DNA of 64,000 nucleotides from Herbiconiux oxytropis (GCF_024979315.1 NZ_JANLCK010000001.1:558001-622000), one strand, 5' to 3'. Numbered from the stretch's first letter, positions 50,373-61,212 are shown. Translations and numbers: made by a program. The notes: generated by a model from the sequence alone, not told the origin.

Positions 50373-50452
50373 GACGACTGCTCCGTTTCTGTGGTGTTCT
50401 CGGTGTCCGGGTGATGGTGCGTTGCCAGGTGCGTGGTGTTCTGTGGTGCGTC

Positions 50453-52111
50453 TCAGGGGGTCGCGGCGGAGGTGACCGCGGCGCGGGCCTCCACAGCGCT
50501 GTTGGCCGAGAGGGCCAGATCGGCGAACCGGCGGGCCTCGTCGAGCGTGAAGCGAGCGAGCTCGGCCCGCACGTCGGCGAGCGCCGACGGCGACATCGAG
50601 AGCGTCGTGGCGCCGAGGCCCACGAGCACGACGGCGAGCAGCGGGTCGGCCGCCGCCTCGCCGCAGATGCCGACGGGCTTGCCGGTCGTGCGGCCCGCCT
50701 TGCCGACCTCGCCTACGAGCTTCAGCACGGCCGGGTGCCAGGGATCCTGGAACGAGGCGACCGAGCCGAGCAACCGGTCGGCCGCGAGCGTGTACTGGGT
50801 GAGGTCGTTGGTGCCGATGGAGGCGAAGTCGGCGTCGGCGAGGATGCGATCGGCGAGCAGCGCCGAGGAGGGCACCTCCACCATGACGCCGGCGGTCTTC
50901 AGCCCGAGCTGACGCGCGAGGGCGGTGAAGTAGCGGGTCTCCTCGACGGTCGAGACCATCGGCGCCATGACCCAGACGTCGGCGTCGGTCTCGGCGTCGG
51001 CCTCGGCGAGCGCGCGCAGCTGGTCGCGCAGGATGGGCTCGTTGGCGCGGAGGGCGCGGAGACCGCGGAGCCCGAGGGCCGGGTTCTCCTCGGCGGCGTC
51101 GTTGAGGAAGCTCAGCGGCTTGTCGGCGCCGGCGTCGAGGGCGCGCACGACGACCTTCTTGCCGGGGAAGGCCTGCAGGAGGCGCACGTACTGCGCCTTC
51201 TGCTCCTCCACCGTGGGGGCCGTCGCGGAATCCAGGAACAGGAACTCGGTGCGGAAGAGCCCGACGCCCTCGGCGCCCTTCTCCACCGCATCCGCCGCGC
51301 CGTCGGCCGAGCCGAGGTTCGCGAGCAGCGGCACCGGGGTGCCGTCGGCGAGCGCGCCGGGCCCGGTCGCGGCACTCCGTGCGGCCTTGAGCTCGGCGGC
51401 ACGCGCCAGGGCGGCCGCGCGGGTCGCCTCGTCGGGCGCAACCGTCACGTCACCGGTCGCCGCGTCGACCACGATCTCAGTGCTGTCGGCAAGCTCGAGC
51501 GCGCCGGTGACTCCCACGACCGCGACGATCGACTTCTCTCGGGCGAGGATGGCCGTGTGCGAGGTCGGTCCGCCGTCGCTGGTCACCAGGGCGAGCACCT
51601 TGGAGAGGTCGAGGAGCGCGGTGTCGGCCGGCGCGAGATCGCGGGCGACGAGCACGAACGGATGCTCCGGGTCGGGAACGCCGGGTGCGGCCACGCCCCG
51701 CAGGTGAGCGACCACGCGCTGGGAGACGTCGTCGAGATCGGTGGCGCGCTCCCCCATGTAACCGCCCATGCTCACGAGCAGGTCGCGGAACGCGGCGAAC
51801 GCCTCGTAGACGGCGCGCTCGGCGGTCTTGCCCGAGTCGATCCGCACACCCACGTCGTCGATGAGCGTCGGGTCCTCGGCCATGAAGGCCTGCGCCTCGA
51901 GCACCTCCTTGGCGGAGCCTCCCGCCCGCTCGCCGCGGAGGCGGATGATCGCGGCGGCGGCGGCGAGGGAGGCACGTGCGCGCTCCTTCTCGGCGTCGGG
52001 CGTCAGGGCGCTCGTGTCGTCGGCGGGCTCGGGGAGGGGTTCGGGCATCCGGAGCACGGTGCCCACGGCGATGCCGCGGCCGATGCCGGTGCCGTGCAGC
52101 ACGTCGCCCAT
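50453..52111 (-). CDS. ptsI: Phosphoenolpyruvate-protein phosphotransferase (Enzyme I)
   Basis: This 552-residue general PTS enzyme transfers phosphate from PEP to HPr. The active histidine is His185 in DGGPTSHTAIL. The PEP-binding barrel contains FRTEFLFLD and SIGTNDLTQYTLAADR. The ATG overlaps the ptsH stop by one base. It is slightly shorter than the E. coli enzyme (575). Its position inside the mannitol operon means general PTS capacity may rise with mannitol. Confidence 0.95.
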   Translation of the reverse strand: MGDVLHGTGIGRGIAVGTVLRMPEPLPEPADDTSALTPDAEKERARASLAAAAAIIRLRGERAGGSAKEVLEAQAFMAEDPTLIDDVGVRIDSGKTAERAVYEAFAAFRDLLVSMGGYMGERATDLDDVSQRVVAHLRGVAAPGVPDPEHPFVLVARDLAPADTALLDLSKVLALVTSDGGPTSHTAILAREKSIVAVVGVTGALELADSTEIVVDAATGDVTVAPDEATRAAALARAAELKAARSAATGPGALADGTPVPLLANLGSADGAADAVEKGAEGVGLFRTEFLFLDSATAPTVEEQKAQYVRLLQAFPGKKVVVRALDAGADKPLSFLNDAAEENPALGLRGLRALRANEPILRDQLRALAEADAETDADVWVMAPMVSTVEETRYFTALARQLGLKTAGVMVEVPSSALLADRILADADFASIGTNDLTQYTLAADRLLGSVASFQDPWHPAVLKLVGEVGKAGRTTGKPVGICGEAAADPLLAVVLVGLGATTLSMSPSALADVRAELARFTLDEARRFADLALSANSAVEARAAVTSAATP

Positions 52112-52377
52112 CAGGCGGCGTCCAGATCGGTGGCGAGGAGCTGGGCGAGCTCGTCGAGCACAGCGTCGGCGCCGTCGGCCTCGGAGACGAGGGTCACGGT
52201 GTCGCCCTGCTCGATCCCGAGCGAGATCACGCCGAGGATGCTCGCGGCGTTCACCGACTTGTCGCCCTTGGAGAGCTGCACCGGAAGGCCCGCCTTCGCG
52301 ACGGCCTGGGTGAAGAGGGACGCCGGGCGCGCGTGCAGCCCATGGGCGGATGCCATCTCGACGGTACGTTCAGCCAT
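52111..52377 (-). CDS. ptsH: Phosphocarrier protein HPr
   Basis: This 88-residue protein has phospho-acceptor His15 in ASAHGLHARPA. Ser46 is present (NAASILGV), the residue phosphorylated by HPr kinase in Firmicutes, although actinobacteria generally lack that kinase. It is coupled to ptsI and follows the EIIB-like gene by 23 bases. Confidence 0.96.
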   Translation of the reverse strand: MAERTVEMASAHGLHARPASLFTQAVAKAGLPVQLSKGDKSVNAASILGVISLGIEQGDTVTLVSEADGADAVLDELAQLLATDLDAA

Positions 52378-52400
52378 CAGTCAATCTCCTTAGCTCCCGC

Positions 52401-52739
52401 TCATCCCTGAGCGATGTTCTGCGGTCCCCGTGGCGCACCGAGGAGTCCTGTCACGATGTCGGCGGCGATCTCCGCCCCTTCCGGCCCGAACACGGTGTCC
52501 GGCAGAAGGGCGGCTCTCGCACCCACCGCTGCCGCGCGCCTGTTCAGTTCCTCGAACTGCGCAAAGAGGTGGGGTCCGACCATCAGGACGCTCGTGGCGG
52601 CGAGCCTCTCGTTGACGTCCGGCAGTGTGCCGGCCTCGACGATCAGATCGAGGTCGCGATCCCGGGCCACCCGGCGCAACCGGAGCGCGAGAAAGGTGCT
52701 CGATGCTCCTGCACCGCAGACGATGAGCACCTTGTCCAC
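52401..52739 (-). CDS. Lac/chitobiose-type PTS EIIB-like protein
   Basis: This 112-residue protein begins VDKVLIVCGAGASSTFLALRL; Cys8 is the expected phosphorylation site of the lactose/cellobiose EIIB fold. The GTG at 52739 has GAGGAGG five bases before it. An ATG 11 codons upstream (52772), with GGAG, is an alternative. No matching IIC or IIA of the Lac family is in the window, and MtlA already has its own IIB. It heads the operon transcribed away from mtlR. It may serve a distant transporter or have a regulatory role. Confidence 0.8.
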   Translation of the reverse strand: MDKVLIVCGAGASSTFLALRLRRVARDRDLDLIVEAGTLPDVNERLAATSVLMVGPHLFAQFEELNRRAAAVGARAALLPDTVFGPEGAEIAADIVTGLLGAPRGPQNIAQG

Positions 52740-52812
52740 GCACGCCTCCTCGCGTCCTGCTTCGATCTTCATCGATACTCCGTCATCCCCGCCCGCGCAT
52801 CCAGCAGCTTTC

Positions 52813-52830
52813 CTTCCGCACCCCCGGAAG
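52813..52830. promoter_or_regulatory. Short dyad in the mtlR / EIIB divergent promoter
   Basis: CTTCCG, six bases, CGGAAG lies in the 110-base space between mtlR and the EIIB-like gene, with a -10-like TAGGGT (52835-52840) next to the mtlR start. It is a candidate operator for MtlR. Confidence 0.35.
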
Positions 52831-52848
52831 CGTCTAGGGTGACTGGTG

Positions 52849-54771
52849 ATGAGAGCGAAGTACGAGCGTCTGCTGGACTACCTCGCGGCGGCCGACGACT
52901 GGGTCACGGCGGGCGAGCTCGCCGACCGGCTCGGGGTCACGACACGGAGCGTGCGGAGCTACGTCACGAGCGTCAAGACGGCGGCGAAGCCGCTCGAGGT
53001 CATCGCCTCCTCCACGAGCGGGTACCGGTTGAACCGGGATGCCTACGCCACGTTCATGGCCGCGCGCCGTTCGCGCGAGACCGATACCGGGAGTCCCCGC
53101 GAACGCGTCCACTTCATCATCCGGGCGCTCGGTGACGCCCCCGCGGGACTCGACATCTACGACCTCGCGGCCAACCTCTTCGTGAGCGAGTCCACCGTCG
53201 AAGCCGATCTCCGGAAGGCCAAGCTCCTCGTCGACGACGCGGGGCTCTCGCTCGTGCGTCGTGGCAGCACCGTGTCGCTCGCCGGGAGCGAGCTCAATCG
53301 CCGGCGGCTGCTCAGCCGGGTGTTCCGCGACGAGAGCGCGCAGGGCTTCCTCGACCTGGAGAACATCCAGCGCGAGTTCTCCTCGGAGAACCTCTCGGGC
53401 TTCAAGTCGGACCTCATCGCGATGCTCGACGGCAACGGCTACTTCGTCAATGAGTACTCGATCGACAACGTGCTGCTGCACATCGTGATCGCGGTCGACC
53501 GTGTGGGCAAGAACCTCTCGATCGAGCCGGCGGAGGGCCCGAAGGCCTCCGAGACGATCCGCGAGGTCGCAGGTCACCTCGACGAGCTCATCCGCTCGCA
53601 CTTCGACGCGGCACTCGGCGTGCGTGAGCTCAGCTACCTCTCGGTGCTCCTGACCACGCGGGTTCTGACCCCTGGGCACAACGAACCCACCGAGTTCGTG
53701 GCCGAGACCTATCTCGGCGCCGAGGATCTCGCCGAGATGCGGCGGATCGTGCGGCTCGCGAGCGACGAGTACCTCGTCGACCTCGATGACGAGGACTTCA
53801 CCGTGCGGCTCGGCCTCCACATCCGCAACCTCGTGGCGCGGGCTCAGGAGAACTCGTTCTCCCGCAATCCCATGACGCGCTCCATCAAGGGCTCGTACCC
53901 CATGATCTACGAGCTCGCTGTCTTCATCGCCAGCCAGATCCAGCGCGGCTACGACATCACGGTCAACGAAGACGAGATCGCCTACATCGCCCTGCACGTC
54001 GGTTCGTATCTCGAGCGGAGGAATCTCCGGCAGGAGCGCGTGAGCTGCGCGATCGTGAGCCCCAACTACTACGAGATGCACCTGGCGCTCCGCGAGCGGC
54101 TCGAGGCCGCTCTCGGTTCCGAGCTGGAGGTCGAGGTCGTCATCACGCGCGCCGACGTCGACTGGAACGCCCTCTCCTCCGACATCGTCGTCACCACCAT
54201 CCCCGTGCAGGCCGCGCGGGAGAACGTCGTCGTCGTGCCGCCCTTCCTCACCGAGGCCGATATCGAAGCAGTCCGCCGTGGTGTGACCGCCGTGCGCCGC
54301 CATCGTCGGCGCATGCGGTTGAAGGACGAGCTGCTGCAGTACTTCGACGAGCGCCTCTTCTGGCGGAACCTCGCTGCCGACTCCGAGGCCGAGATGATCC
54401 GCACGCTCGGCCGCGCCATGGTCGGACTCCGGGTGATCGACGACAGCTACGTCGAGGGCGCGATCGAGCGCGAGCGGATGTCGTCGACCGCCTTCACCGA
54501 CACCATCGCCGTTCCCCACGCCATGGTGATGAGCGCGAGCCGCACGGCGATCTCGATCGTCGTCAACGAGACCCCCATGCCCTGGGGTGAGAACCGGGTG
54601 AACGTCATCGCCCTGATCGCCTTCAGCGAGAGCGGCAGGCGCGGCTTCCAGACCGTCTTCGACCAGCTGGTCGAGGTCTTCTCCGACCGGGACGACCTGC
54701 AGCGCATCGTGCGCCGCTCGAACGACTTCGCCTCCTTCATCGACGAGCTCGTGCACGTCATGGAGGCCTGA
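52849..54771 (+). CDS. mtlR: MtlR/BglG-type transcriptional activator with PRD, EIIB-like and EIIA domains
   Basis: This is a 640-residue multidomain regulator. Residues 1-70 form a DeoR/Mga-like HTH (WVTAGELADRLGVTTRSVRSYV). A second HTH covers about 90-150 (DIYDLAANLFVSESTVEADL). Two PTS regulation domains follow (about 180-400), with GYFVNEYSIDNVLLHIVIAV and EIAYIALHVGSYLERR. An EIIB-like domain (400-500) comes next, and the C-terminal EIIA-like domain has His in TIAVPHAMV. PTS phosphorylation should tune its activity on the divergent mtl/pts operon. ATG at 52849; GTG one codon earlier is possible, perhaps leaderless. Confidence 0.9.
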   Translation: MRAKYERLLDYLAAADDWVTAGELADRLGVTTRSVRSYVTSVKTAAKPLEVIASSTSGYRLNRDAYATFMAARRSRETDTGSPRERVHFIIRALGDAPAGLDIYDLAANLFVSESTVEADLRKAKLLVDDAGLSLVRRGSTVSLAGSELNRRRLLSRVFRDESAQGFLDLENIQREFSSENLSGFKSDLIAMLDGNGYFVNEYSIDNVLLHIVIAVDRVGKNLSIEPAEGPKASETIREVAGHLDELIRSHFDAALGVRELSYLSVLLTTRVLTPGHNEPTEFVAETYLGAEDLAEMRRIVRLASDEYLVDLDDEDFTVRLGLHIRNLVARAQENSFSRNPMTRSIKGSYPMIYELAVFIASQIQRGYDITVNEDEIAYIALHVGSYLERRNLRQERVSCAIVSPNYYEMHLALRERLEAALGSELEVEVVITRADVDWNALSSDIVVTTIPVQAARENVVVVPPFLTEADIEAVRRGVTAVRRHRRRMRLKDELLQYFDERLFWRNLAADSEAEMIRTLGRAMVGLRVIDDSYVEGAIERERMSSTAFTDTIAVPHAMVMSASRTAISIVVNETPMPWGENRVNVIALIAFSESGRRGFQTVFDQLVEVFSDRDDLQRIVRRSNDFASFIDELVHVMEA

Positions 54772-54784
54772 GCGCCGTCGGAGC

Positions 54785-55636
54785 CTACGGGATCGGGACG
54801 GGCGTCACGCCGAGCGGCGCGAGCGCCGCCGCTCCCCCGTCTTCGGCGGTCAGCACCCAGATGCCGTCCTTGTGCACGGCCACCGAGTGCTCCCAGTGGC
54901 TCGACATGCTGCCGTCGGCCGAGGCCACGGTCCACTCGTCGTCGCGCACGAACGTCTCGGTCGTGCCGGCAGTGATCATCGGCTCGATCGCCACCACGAG
55001 CCCGGGCTTCACCTCGGGGCCGCGCTGGCGCACGCGGTAGTTGAACACCGGCGGCGCCTCGTGCATGCTGCGCCCGATCCCGTGCCCGATGTAGTCGGTG
55101 AGGATGCCGTAGACGGCTCCCTCGGCCACCGACGGATGCTCCTCCACGTACTCCTCGATCGCCTCGCCCACCTCATTGAGGTGCCGGGCGGTCGCGAGCC
55201 GGGCGATGCCGTGCCAGAGCGACTGCTCCGTGACCTCGGAGAGGAGGCGGCGCGCGGCGACCTCGTCGGGACGCGTCGGGTCGTCGAGCACCACGGTGAT
55301 GGCCGAGTCCCCGTTCCACCCGCCCACGTCGGCTCCGCTGTCGATCGACACGATGTCGCCCGGCTGCAGGAGGCGCGAACCGGGGATGCCGTGCACGATG
55401 TCGTCGTTGACCGACGCGCAGACGGTGTGCGCGTAGCCGGGCACCAGCTGGAAGTTCGAGCGGCCGCCCCGCTCGCGGATCACCCTGTCTGCGATCGCGT
55501 CGAGCTCGAGGGTCGACACGCCGGGGGCGATCGCAGCCCTCACGGCTGCGAGAGAGGCCGCGGTCACGAGGCCGGGTTCGACCATGAGCCGGAGCTCGGC
55601 GGGCGTCTTGTAGATGCCCTTGTTGCGACCCAGCAT
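54785..55636 (-). CDS. map: Type I methionine aminopeptidase
   Basis: This 283-residue enzyme removes N-terminal methionine. Metal ligands are in SIDSGADVGGWNGDSAIT (two Asp), GHGIGRSMHEAP (His) and VVAIEPMI (Glu), plus the final Glu in SHWEHSVAV. The ATG at 55636 gives MLGRNKGIYKTPAEL. It lies five bases behind adk, the normal secY-adk-map order. Convergent to mtlR. Confidence 0.95.
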   Translation of the reverse strand: MLGRNKGIYKTPAELRLMVEPGLVTAASLAAVRAAIAPGVSTLELDAIADRVIRERGGRSNFQLVPGYAHTVCASVNDDIVHGIPGSRLLQPGDIVSIDSGADVGGWNGDSAITVVLDDPTRPDEVAARRLLSEVTEQSLWHGIARLATARHLNEVGEAIEEYVEEHPSVAEGAVYGILTDYIGHGIGRSMHEAPPVFNYRVRQRGPEVKPGLVVAIEPMITAGTTETFVRDDEWTVASADGSMSSHWEHSVAVHKDGIWVLTAEDGGAAALAPLGVTPVPIP

Positions 55637-55641
55637 CCTGC

Positions 55642-56204
55642 TCAGTGGCCGGACAGCGCGGCGACGATGCGCTCGGTGACCTCGTCGACGCTGCCGAGGC
55701 CATCGACCTCGAGCACGAGCTGACGCCCCGCGTAGACCTCGATCAGCGGAGCGGTCTGCTCGGCGTAGACGTCGAGCCGCTTGCGGATGACCTCTTCGGT
55801 GTCGTCGCTGCGACCCTGCTCGGCCGAGCGCTTCAGCAGCCGGGAGACGACCTCGTCGGTGTCGGCGGTGAGCACGACGACCGCGTCGAGCGTGACGCCC
55901 GCCACACCCAGGATGTCGTCGAGCTCCTCGACCTGCTGCAGAGTGCGCGGGTAGCCGTCGAGCAGGAACCCGTCGGCCGCGTCGCTCTGGCCGAGGCGGT
56001 CGCGCACCAGGTCGTTCGTGAGCGCGTCGGGCACGTACTGCCCCGCGTCCATGTACTCCTTGGCCTTCAGGCCGAGCTCCGTGCCGCCCTTGACGTTCTC
56101 GCGGAAGATGTCGCCGGTCGAGATCGCGGGGATGTCGTAGGTCTTCGACAGCCGGGCCGCCTGCGTGCCCTTGCCGGCACCGGGCGGCCCGATGAGCAGC
56201 AGCC

Positions 56205-56208
<4 letters not shown>
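55642..56208 (-). CDS. adk: Adenylate kinase
   Basis: This 188-residue short-lid form has the P-loop GPPGAGKGTQA at 7-17, STGDIFREN, DGYPRTLQQVEEL and the short lid region LLKRSAEQGRSDDTEEV. It equilibrates ATP, AMP and ADP. Its start overlaps the secY stop by four bases (ATGA). Confidence 0.96.
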
Positions 56209-57527
<1,319 letters not shown>

Positions 57528-57565
57528 AAAGGGCCTCCTGCGTTCGTGTGGCTCAATGCCAAGAA

Positions 57566-57650
57566 ATCCGGTGACCCGATTCGTGGCCTCGACAGGCTAC
57601 ATCATTCTCGTGACGTATCTGTGCTCGGTCTACGGATCGGGTCACCGGAT
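57566..57650. repeat. Pair of inverted near-palindromic 15-mers upstream of secY
   Basis: ATCCGGTGACCCGAT (57566-57580) and its exact reverse complement ATCGGGTCACCGGAT (57636-57650) have centres 70 bases apart. Pairing can extend to 18 of 19 positions around a 47-base loop. Each 15-mer is itself nearly palindromic (ATCnGGTnACCnGAT). They may be paired operators or one large RNA stem in the rplO-secY spacer. Confidence 0.7.
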
Positions 57651-57659
57651 CAGCGATAC

Positions 57660-58358
57660 CTACTTGACGGAACCACCCGCGGCGACGATCTTCTGCTCAG
57701 CGGAGCCGGAGACCTTGTCGACCGCGACGGTCAGCTTCACGGAGATGTCGCCATCACCGAGGACCTTGACCTTCTCGTTCTTGCGAACCGCGCCCTTCGC
57801 CACCAGGTCGGAGATGGTGACATCTCCACCGGCGGGGTAGAGCTCCGCGAGCTTGTCCAGGTTCACGACCTGGTACTCCACGCGGAACGGGTTCTTGAAA
57901 CCGCGGAGCTTCGGGGTGCGCATGTGCAGCGGCATCTGCCCACCCTCGAAGCCGACGCGCACCTGGTAGCGGGCCTTCGTGCCCTTGGTGCCACGGCCGG
58001 CGGTCTTACCCTTCGAGCCCTCACCACGGCCGACACGCGTGCGTGCCTTCTTGGCGCCGGGAGCGGGACGGAGGTGGTGCACCTTCAGGACCTGCTCGCG
58101 GGGAGCAGCGGCCTCGTCGGACTTGGCAGCGGCCTTGGGCGCCTTGGCGGCGGCCGGAGCCTTCACCTCGGCGTCGGCGGCCTTGTCGGCCTTGGGCGCG
58201 GCGGCCTTCGGCGCAGCAGCCTTCTTGGGAGCGGCGGCCTTGGCCGGAGCCTTCTCCGCAGCAGCCTTGGGGGCGGCCTTCTCGGCAGGTGCCTTCTTGG
58301 GGGCAGCAGCCTTCTTCGGAGCCGCCTTAGCGGTCTCCTTGGCTTCTTCTTCAGCCAT
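57660..58358 (-). CDS. rplO: 50S ribosomal protein L15 with Lys/Ala-rich N-terminal extension
   Basis: Residues 1-88 of 232 consist of Ala, Lys and Pro repeats (KAAAPKKAA-type) resembling histone H1 tails. The L15 core starts at [27 protein letters not shown] (about 91). Typical L15 is about 145-150 residues, so the extension is real and in frame, with an ATG next to the rpmD stop. It lies between rpmD and secY. Confidence 0.95.
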   Translation of the reverse strand: MAEEEAKETAKAAPKKAAAPKKAPAEKAAPKAAAEKAPAKAAAPKKAAAPKAAAPKADKAADAEVKAPAAAKAPKAAAKSDEAAAPREQVLKVHHLRPAPGAKKARTRVGRGEGSKGKTAGRGTKGTKARYQVRVGFEGGQMPLHMRTPKLRGFKNPFRVEYQVVNLDKLAELYPAGGDVTISDLVAKGAVRKNEKVKVLGDGDISVKLTVAVDKVSGSAEQKIVAAGGSVK

Positions 58359-58540
58359 TAGTCAATCTCCTCGACCTTCACCAGGTGTGCGACGGTGCGC
58401 ACGTAGCCCCGGTTCTGGGCGTTGTCTTCGCGCACGACGGTCTGACCGATGCGCTTCAGTCCGAGGCTGCGCAGCGTGTCCCGCTGGTTCTGCTTCTCGC
58501 TGATCTTGGACTTGATCTGGGTCACCTTCAGGTTCGCCAT
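58358..58540 (-). CDS. rpmD: 50S ribosomal protein L30
   Basis: This 60-residue protein begins [26 protein letters not shown] and ends [14 protein letters not shown]. Two successive ATG codons (58543 and 58540) are possible; the second gives the usual start. It overlaps the rpsE stop and abuts rplO. Confidence 0.96.
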   Translation of the reverse strand: MANLKVTQIKSKISEKQNQRDTLRSLGLKRIGQTVVREDNAQNRGYVRTVAHLVKVEEID

Positions 58541-59232
58541 CATGCACCTGCCTTCGCAGCTAGAGCGTCGGCCTCGGCGCGCACGAGGCGGGCAGGGGCG
58601 ACGTCTTCGAAGTCGAGGCCACGGCGAGCGGCGACGGCGCGCGGCTCTTCGAGCTGCTGCAGTGCCTCGACGGTCGCGTGCACGATGTTGATCGTGTTCG
58701 ACGAACCGAGCGACTTCGAGAGGATGTCGTGGATGCCGGCGCACTCGAGGACGGCGCGCACCGGGCCACCGGCGATGACGCCGGTACCGGCGGCGGCGGG
58801 GCGCAGGAGCACCACACCGGCGGCCGCCTCACCCTGAACCGGGTGGGGGATCGTGTTGCCGACGCGGGGGACGCGGAAGAAGTTCTTCTTCGCCTCCTCG
58901 ACGCCCTTGGAGATGGCGGTCGGGACCTCGCGGGCCTTGCCGTAGCCGACGCCCACCAGACCGTTGCCGTCGCCGACGACCACGAGAGCGGTGAAGCTGA
59001 AGCGACGACCACCCTTCACGACCTTCGAGACGCGGTTGATGGTGACGACGCGCTCCAGGAACTGGCTCTTGTCGGCGTCGCGCCCGCCGCGGTCACCGCG
59101 GTTGGGGTTGCGCTCACGGCCGCCACGGCGTGCCTCGCGGGGCTCGCTCTGGTTCTGGCCGCTCGATGCGGCCGTCTCCACGGGCGCCTCGGTGATTGCT
59201 GCCACGTCGGGCTCCTTGATGTTCTCGCTCAC
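58540..59232 (-). CDS. rpsE: 30S ribosomal protein S5
   Basis: This 230-residue S5 has the core [31 protein letters not shown] and [20 protein letters not shown]. An N-terminal extension of about 55 residues carries an Arg/Gly/Asn-rich stretch. The GTG start overlaps the rplR stop (GTGA). Confidence 0.97.
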   Translation of the reverse strand: MSENIKEPDVAAITEAPVETAASSGQNQSEPREARRGGRERNPNRGDRGGRDADKSQFLERVVTINRVSKVVKGGRRFSFTALVVVGDGNGLVGVGYGKAREVPTAISKGVEEAKKNFFRVPRVGNTIPHPVQGEAAAGVVLLRPAAAGTGVIAGGPVRAVLECAGIHDILSKSLGSSNTINIVHATVEALQQLEEPRAVAARRGLDFEDVAPARLVRAEADALAAKAGA

Positions 59233-59600
59233 AGGTTCAGACCGCCCTCTCGTGCTCCATCGGCGATCGCGGCGACACGACCGGCGTAACGGTTACCGCC
59301 GCGGTCGAAGACCACGGCCTCGATGCCGGCCAGCTTGGCGCGCTCGGCCACGAGCTCGCCGACCTTCTTCGCCTTGGCGGTCTTGTCACCGTCGAAGCTG
59401 CGGAGATCGGTCTCGAGGGTCGAGGCCGACGCGAGGGTGTGGCCCTTGCTGTCGTCGACGACCTGCACGAAGACGTGACGAGCCGAACGGGTGACCACGA
59501 GACGCGGACGCGCCGGGGTGCCTTCGACCTTCTTGCGGAGTCGCGCGTGCCGGCGGTCGCGGGCTGCGGACTTCGACTTTCCTCTGGTTCCAGTAGCCAT
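59229..59600 (-). CDS. rplR: 50S ribosomal protein L18
   Basis: This 123-residue 5S-rRNA-binding protein has [27 protein letters not shown] and ends [16 protein letters not shown]. It is four bases behind rplF and overlaps rpsE. Confidence 0.97.
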   Translation of the reverse strand: MATGTRGKSKSAARDRRHARLRKKVEGTPARPRLVVTRSARHVFVQVVDDSKGHTLASASTLETDLRSFDGDKTAKAKKVGELVAERAKLAGIEAVVFDRGGNRYAGRVAAIADGAREGGLNL

Positions 59601-59603
59601 GGC

Positions 59604-60140
59604 TTACTTACCACTCTTTCCGGCCTTGCGGCGAACGACCTCGCCGGCGTAGCGCACGCCCTTGCCCTTGTAGGGCTCGGGCTTGCGCAGCTTGCGAATG
59701 TTGGCGGCAACCTCACCGACGGCCTGCTTGTCGATGCCGTTGACCGTGAGCTTGTTGTTTCCCTCGACGGTGAACGTGATGCCCGCAGGCGGTTCGACCG
59801 AGATGGGGTGGGAGTACCCGAGCGCGAACTCCACGCCGGAGCCCTTGGCGGCGACGCGGTAACCCGTGCCGACGACCTCGAGGCTCTTGGAGTAGCCCGT
59901 GGTGACGCCGATGATCTGGTTGGCGATCAGCGTGCGGGTCAGACCGTGCAGCGAGCGCGAGGTGCGCTCGTCGTCGGGACGGGTGACGAGAACCTGGTTC
60001 TCCTCGACCGTGGCGGCGATGGGAGCGGCGATGGTGAGCGCGAGCTCACCCTTCGGGCCCTTGACGGTGACGTCCTGGCCGGCGATCGAGACGGTGACGC
60101 CGGTGGGGATGTCGATGGGAAGACGTCCGATACGTGACAT
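59604..60140 (-). CDS. rplF: 50S ribosomal protein L6
   Basis: This 178-residue protein ([17 protein letters not shown]) ends in the L6 signature [22 protein letters not shown]. It sits at the factor-binding site of the large subunit. It is between rpsH and rplR with very short gaps. Confidence 0.97.
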   Translation of the reverse strand: MSRIGRLPIDIPTGVTVSIAGQDVTVKGPKGELALTIAAPIAATVEENQVLVTRPDDERTSRSLHGLTRTLIANQIIGVTTGYSKSLEVVGTGYRVAAKGSGVEFALGYSHPISVEPPAGITFTVEGNNKLTVNGIDKQAVGEVAANIRKLRKPEPYKGKGVRYAGEVVRRKAGKSGK

Positions 60141-60146
60141 TGTCGG

Positions 60147-60545
60147 TTACCACACGTAGGCGAGGACTTCCCCACCCACGCCCTTCTTGCTCGCCTGACG
60201 GTCCGTGAGGAGACCAGAGGAGGTGGACAGGATCGCGACGCCGAGGCCACCGAGCACGGTGGGGATCTCGGTCGACTTCGCGTAGACGCGGAGACCGGGC
60301 TTGGAGACGCGCTTGATGCCCGCGATCGAACGCTCGCGGTTCGGGCCGAACTTGAGGCTCAGCGTGAGCGTCTGGCCGACCTTGGCGTCGGCGACCTCCC
60401 AGCCGGAGATGTAGCCCTCCGACTTGAGGATCTCGGCGATGTGCGACTTGAGCTTCGAGTGCGGCATCGACACGGTGTCGTGGTGTGCCGAGTTCGCGTT
60501 GCGCAGTCTGGTCAGCATGTCTGCGACCGGATCTGTCATTGTCAT
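60147..60545 (-). CDS. rpsH: 30S ribosomal protein S8
   Basis: This 132-residue S8 starts at the ATG at 60545 ([18 protein letters not shown]), with AAGG upstream, and has the end [27 protein letters not shown]8 is the classical translational repressor of the spc operon in E. coli. The 79-base gap to rplE has no room for rpsN. Confidence 0.97.
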   Translation of the reverse strand: MTMTDPVADMLTRLRNANSAHHDTVSMPHSKLKSHIAEILKSEGYISGWEVADAKVGQTLTLSLKFGPNRERSIAGIKRVSKPGLRVYAKSTEIPTVLGGLGVAILSTSSGLLTDRQASKKGVGGEVLAYVW

Positions 60546-60624
60546 GATGTGTTGCCTTTCGCGCCTGGTTTCGGACACGCTTTACGAGCGAGCCGACCTG
60601 TGGTCGTCGTGGGTGGGGTGGTGC

Positions 60625-61212
60625 TTAGGAGTTTTCGGCCGTCTTGAAGGGGAAGCCGAGCGCCTTGAGCAGCGCGCGTCCCTCGTCGTCGGTCTTCGCG
60701 GTGGTCACGACGGTGATATCGAAACCACGCACGCGGTCGATCTTGTCCTGGTCGATCTCGTGGAACATCGACTGCTCGGTCAGACCGAAGGTGTAGTTGC
60801 CGCGGCCGTCGAACTGCTTGTCCGAGAGACCACGGAAGTCGCGGATACGGGGAAGCGCGAGCGAGAGCAGGCGGTCCAGGAACTCCCAGGCGCGGTCACC
60901 ACGGAGCGTGACGTGGGCGCCGATGGGCTGTCCCTCACGCAGCTTGAACTGCGCGATCGACTTGCGGGCCTTCGTGACCTGCGGCTTCTGACCGGTGATC
61001 GCGGTGAGGTCCTTGACCGCGCCGTCGATGACCTTGCCATCGCGGGCGGCCTCGCCGACACCGGTGTTGACCACGATCTTCACGAGTCCGGGCACCTGGT
61101 GCACGTTCGTGAAGTCGAAGTCCTTCGTCAGCTGCGCGACGATCTCGTTCTTGTACTTCTGCTTCAGGCGCGGCTGGATTTTGCCAGCGGGCGCGGCAGT
61201 CTCGGTGCTCAT
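60625..61212 (-). CDS. rplE: 50S ribosomal protein L5
   Basis: This 195-residue 5S-rRNA-binding protein has [35 protein letters not shown] and [12 protein letters not shown]. The start ATG overlaps the rplX stop by one base. Next in line is rpsH, not rpsN. Confidence 0.97.
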   Translation of the reverse strand: MSTETAAPAGKIQPRLKQKYKNEIVAQLTKDFDFTNVHQVPGLVKIVVNTGVGEAARDGKVIDGAVKDLTAITGQKPQVTKARKSIAQFKLREGQPIGAHVTLRGDRAWEFLDRLLSLALPRIRDFRGLSDKQFDGRGNYTFGLTEQSMFHEIDQDKIDRVRGFDITVVTTAKTDDEGRALLKALGFPFKTAENS

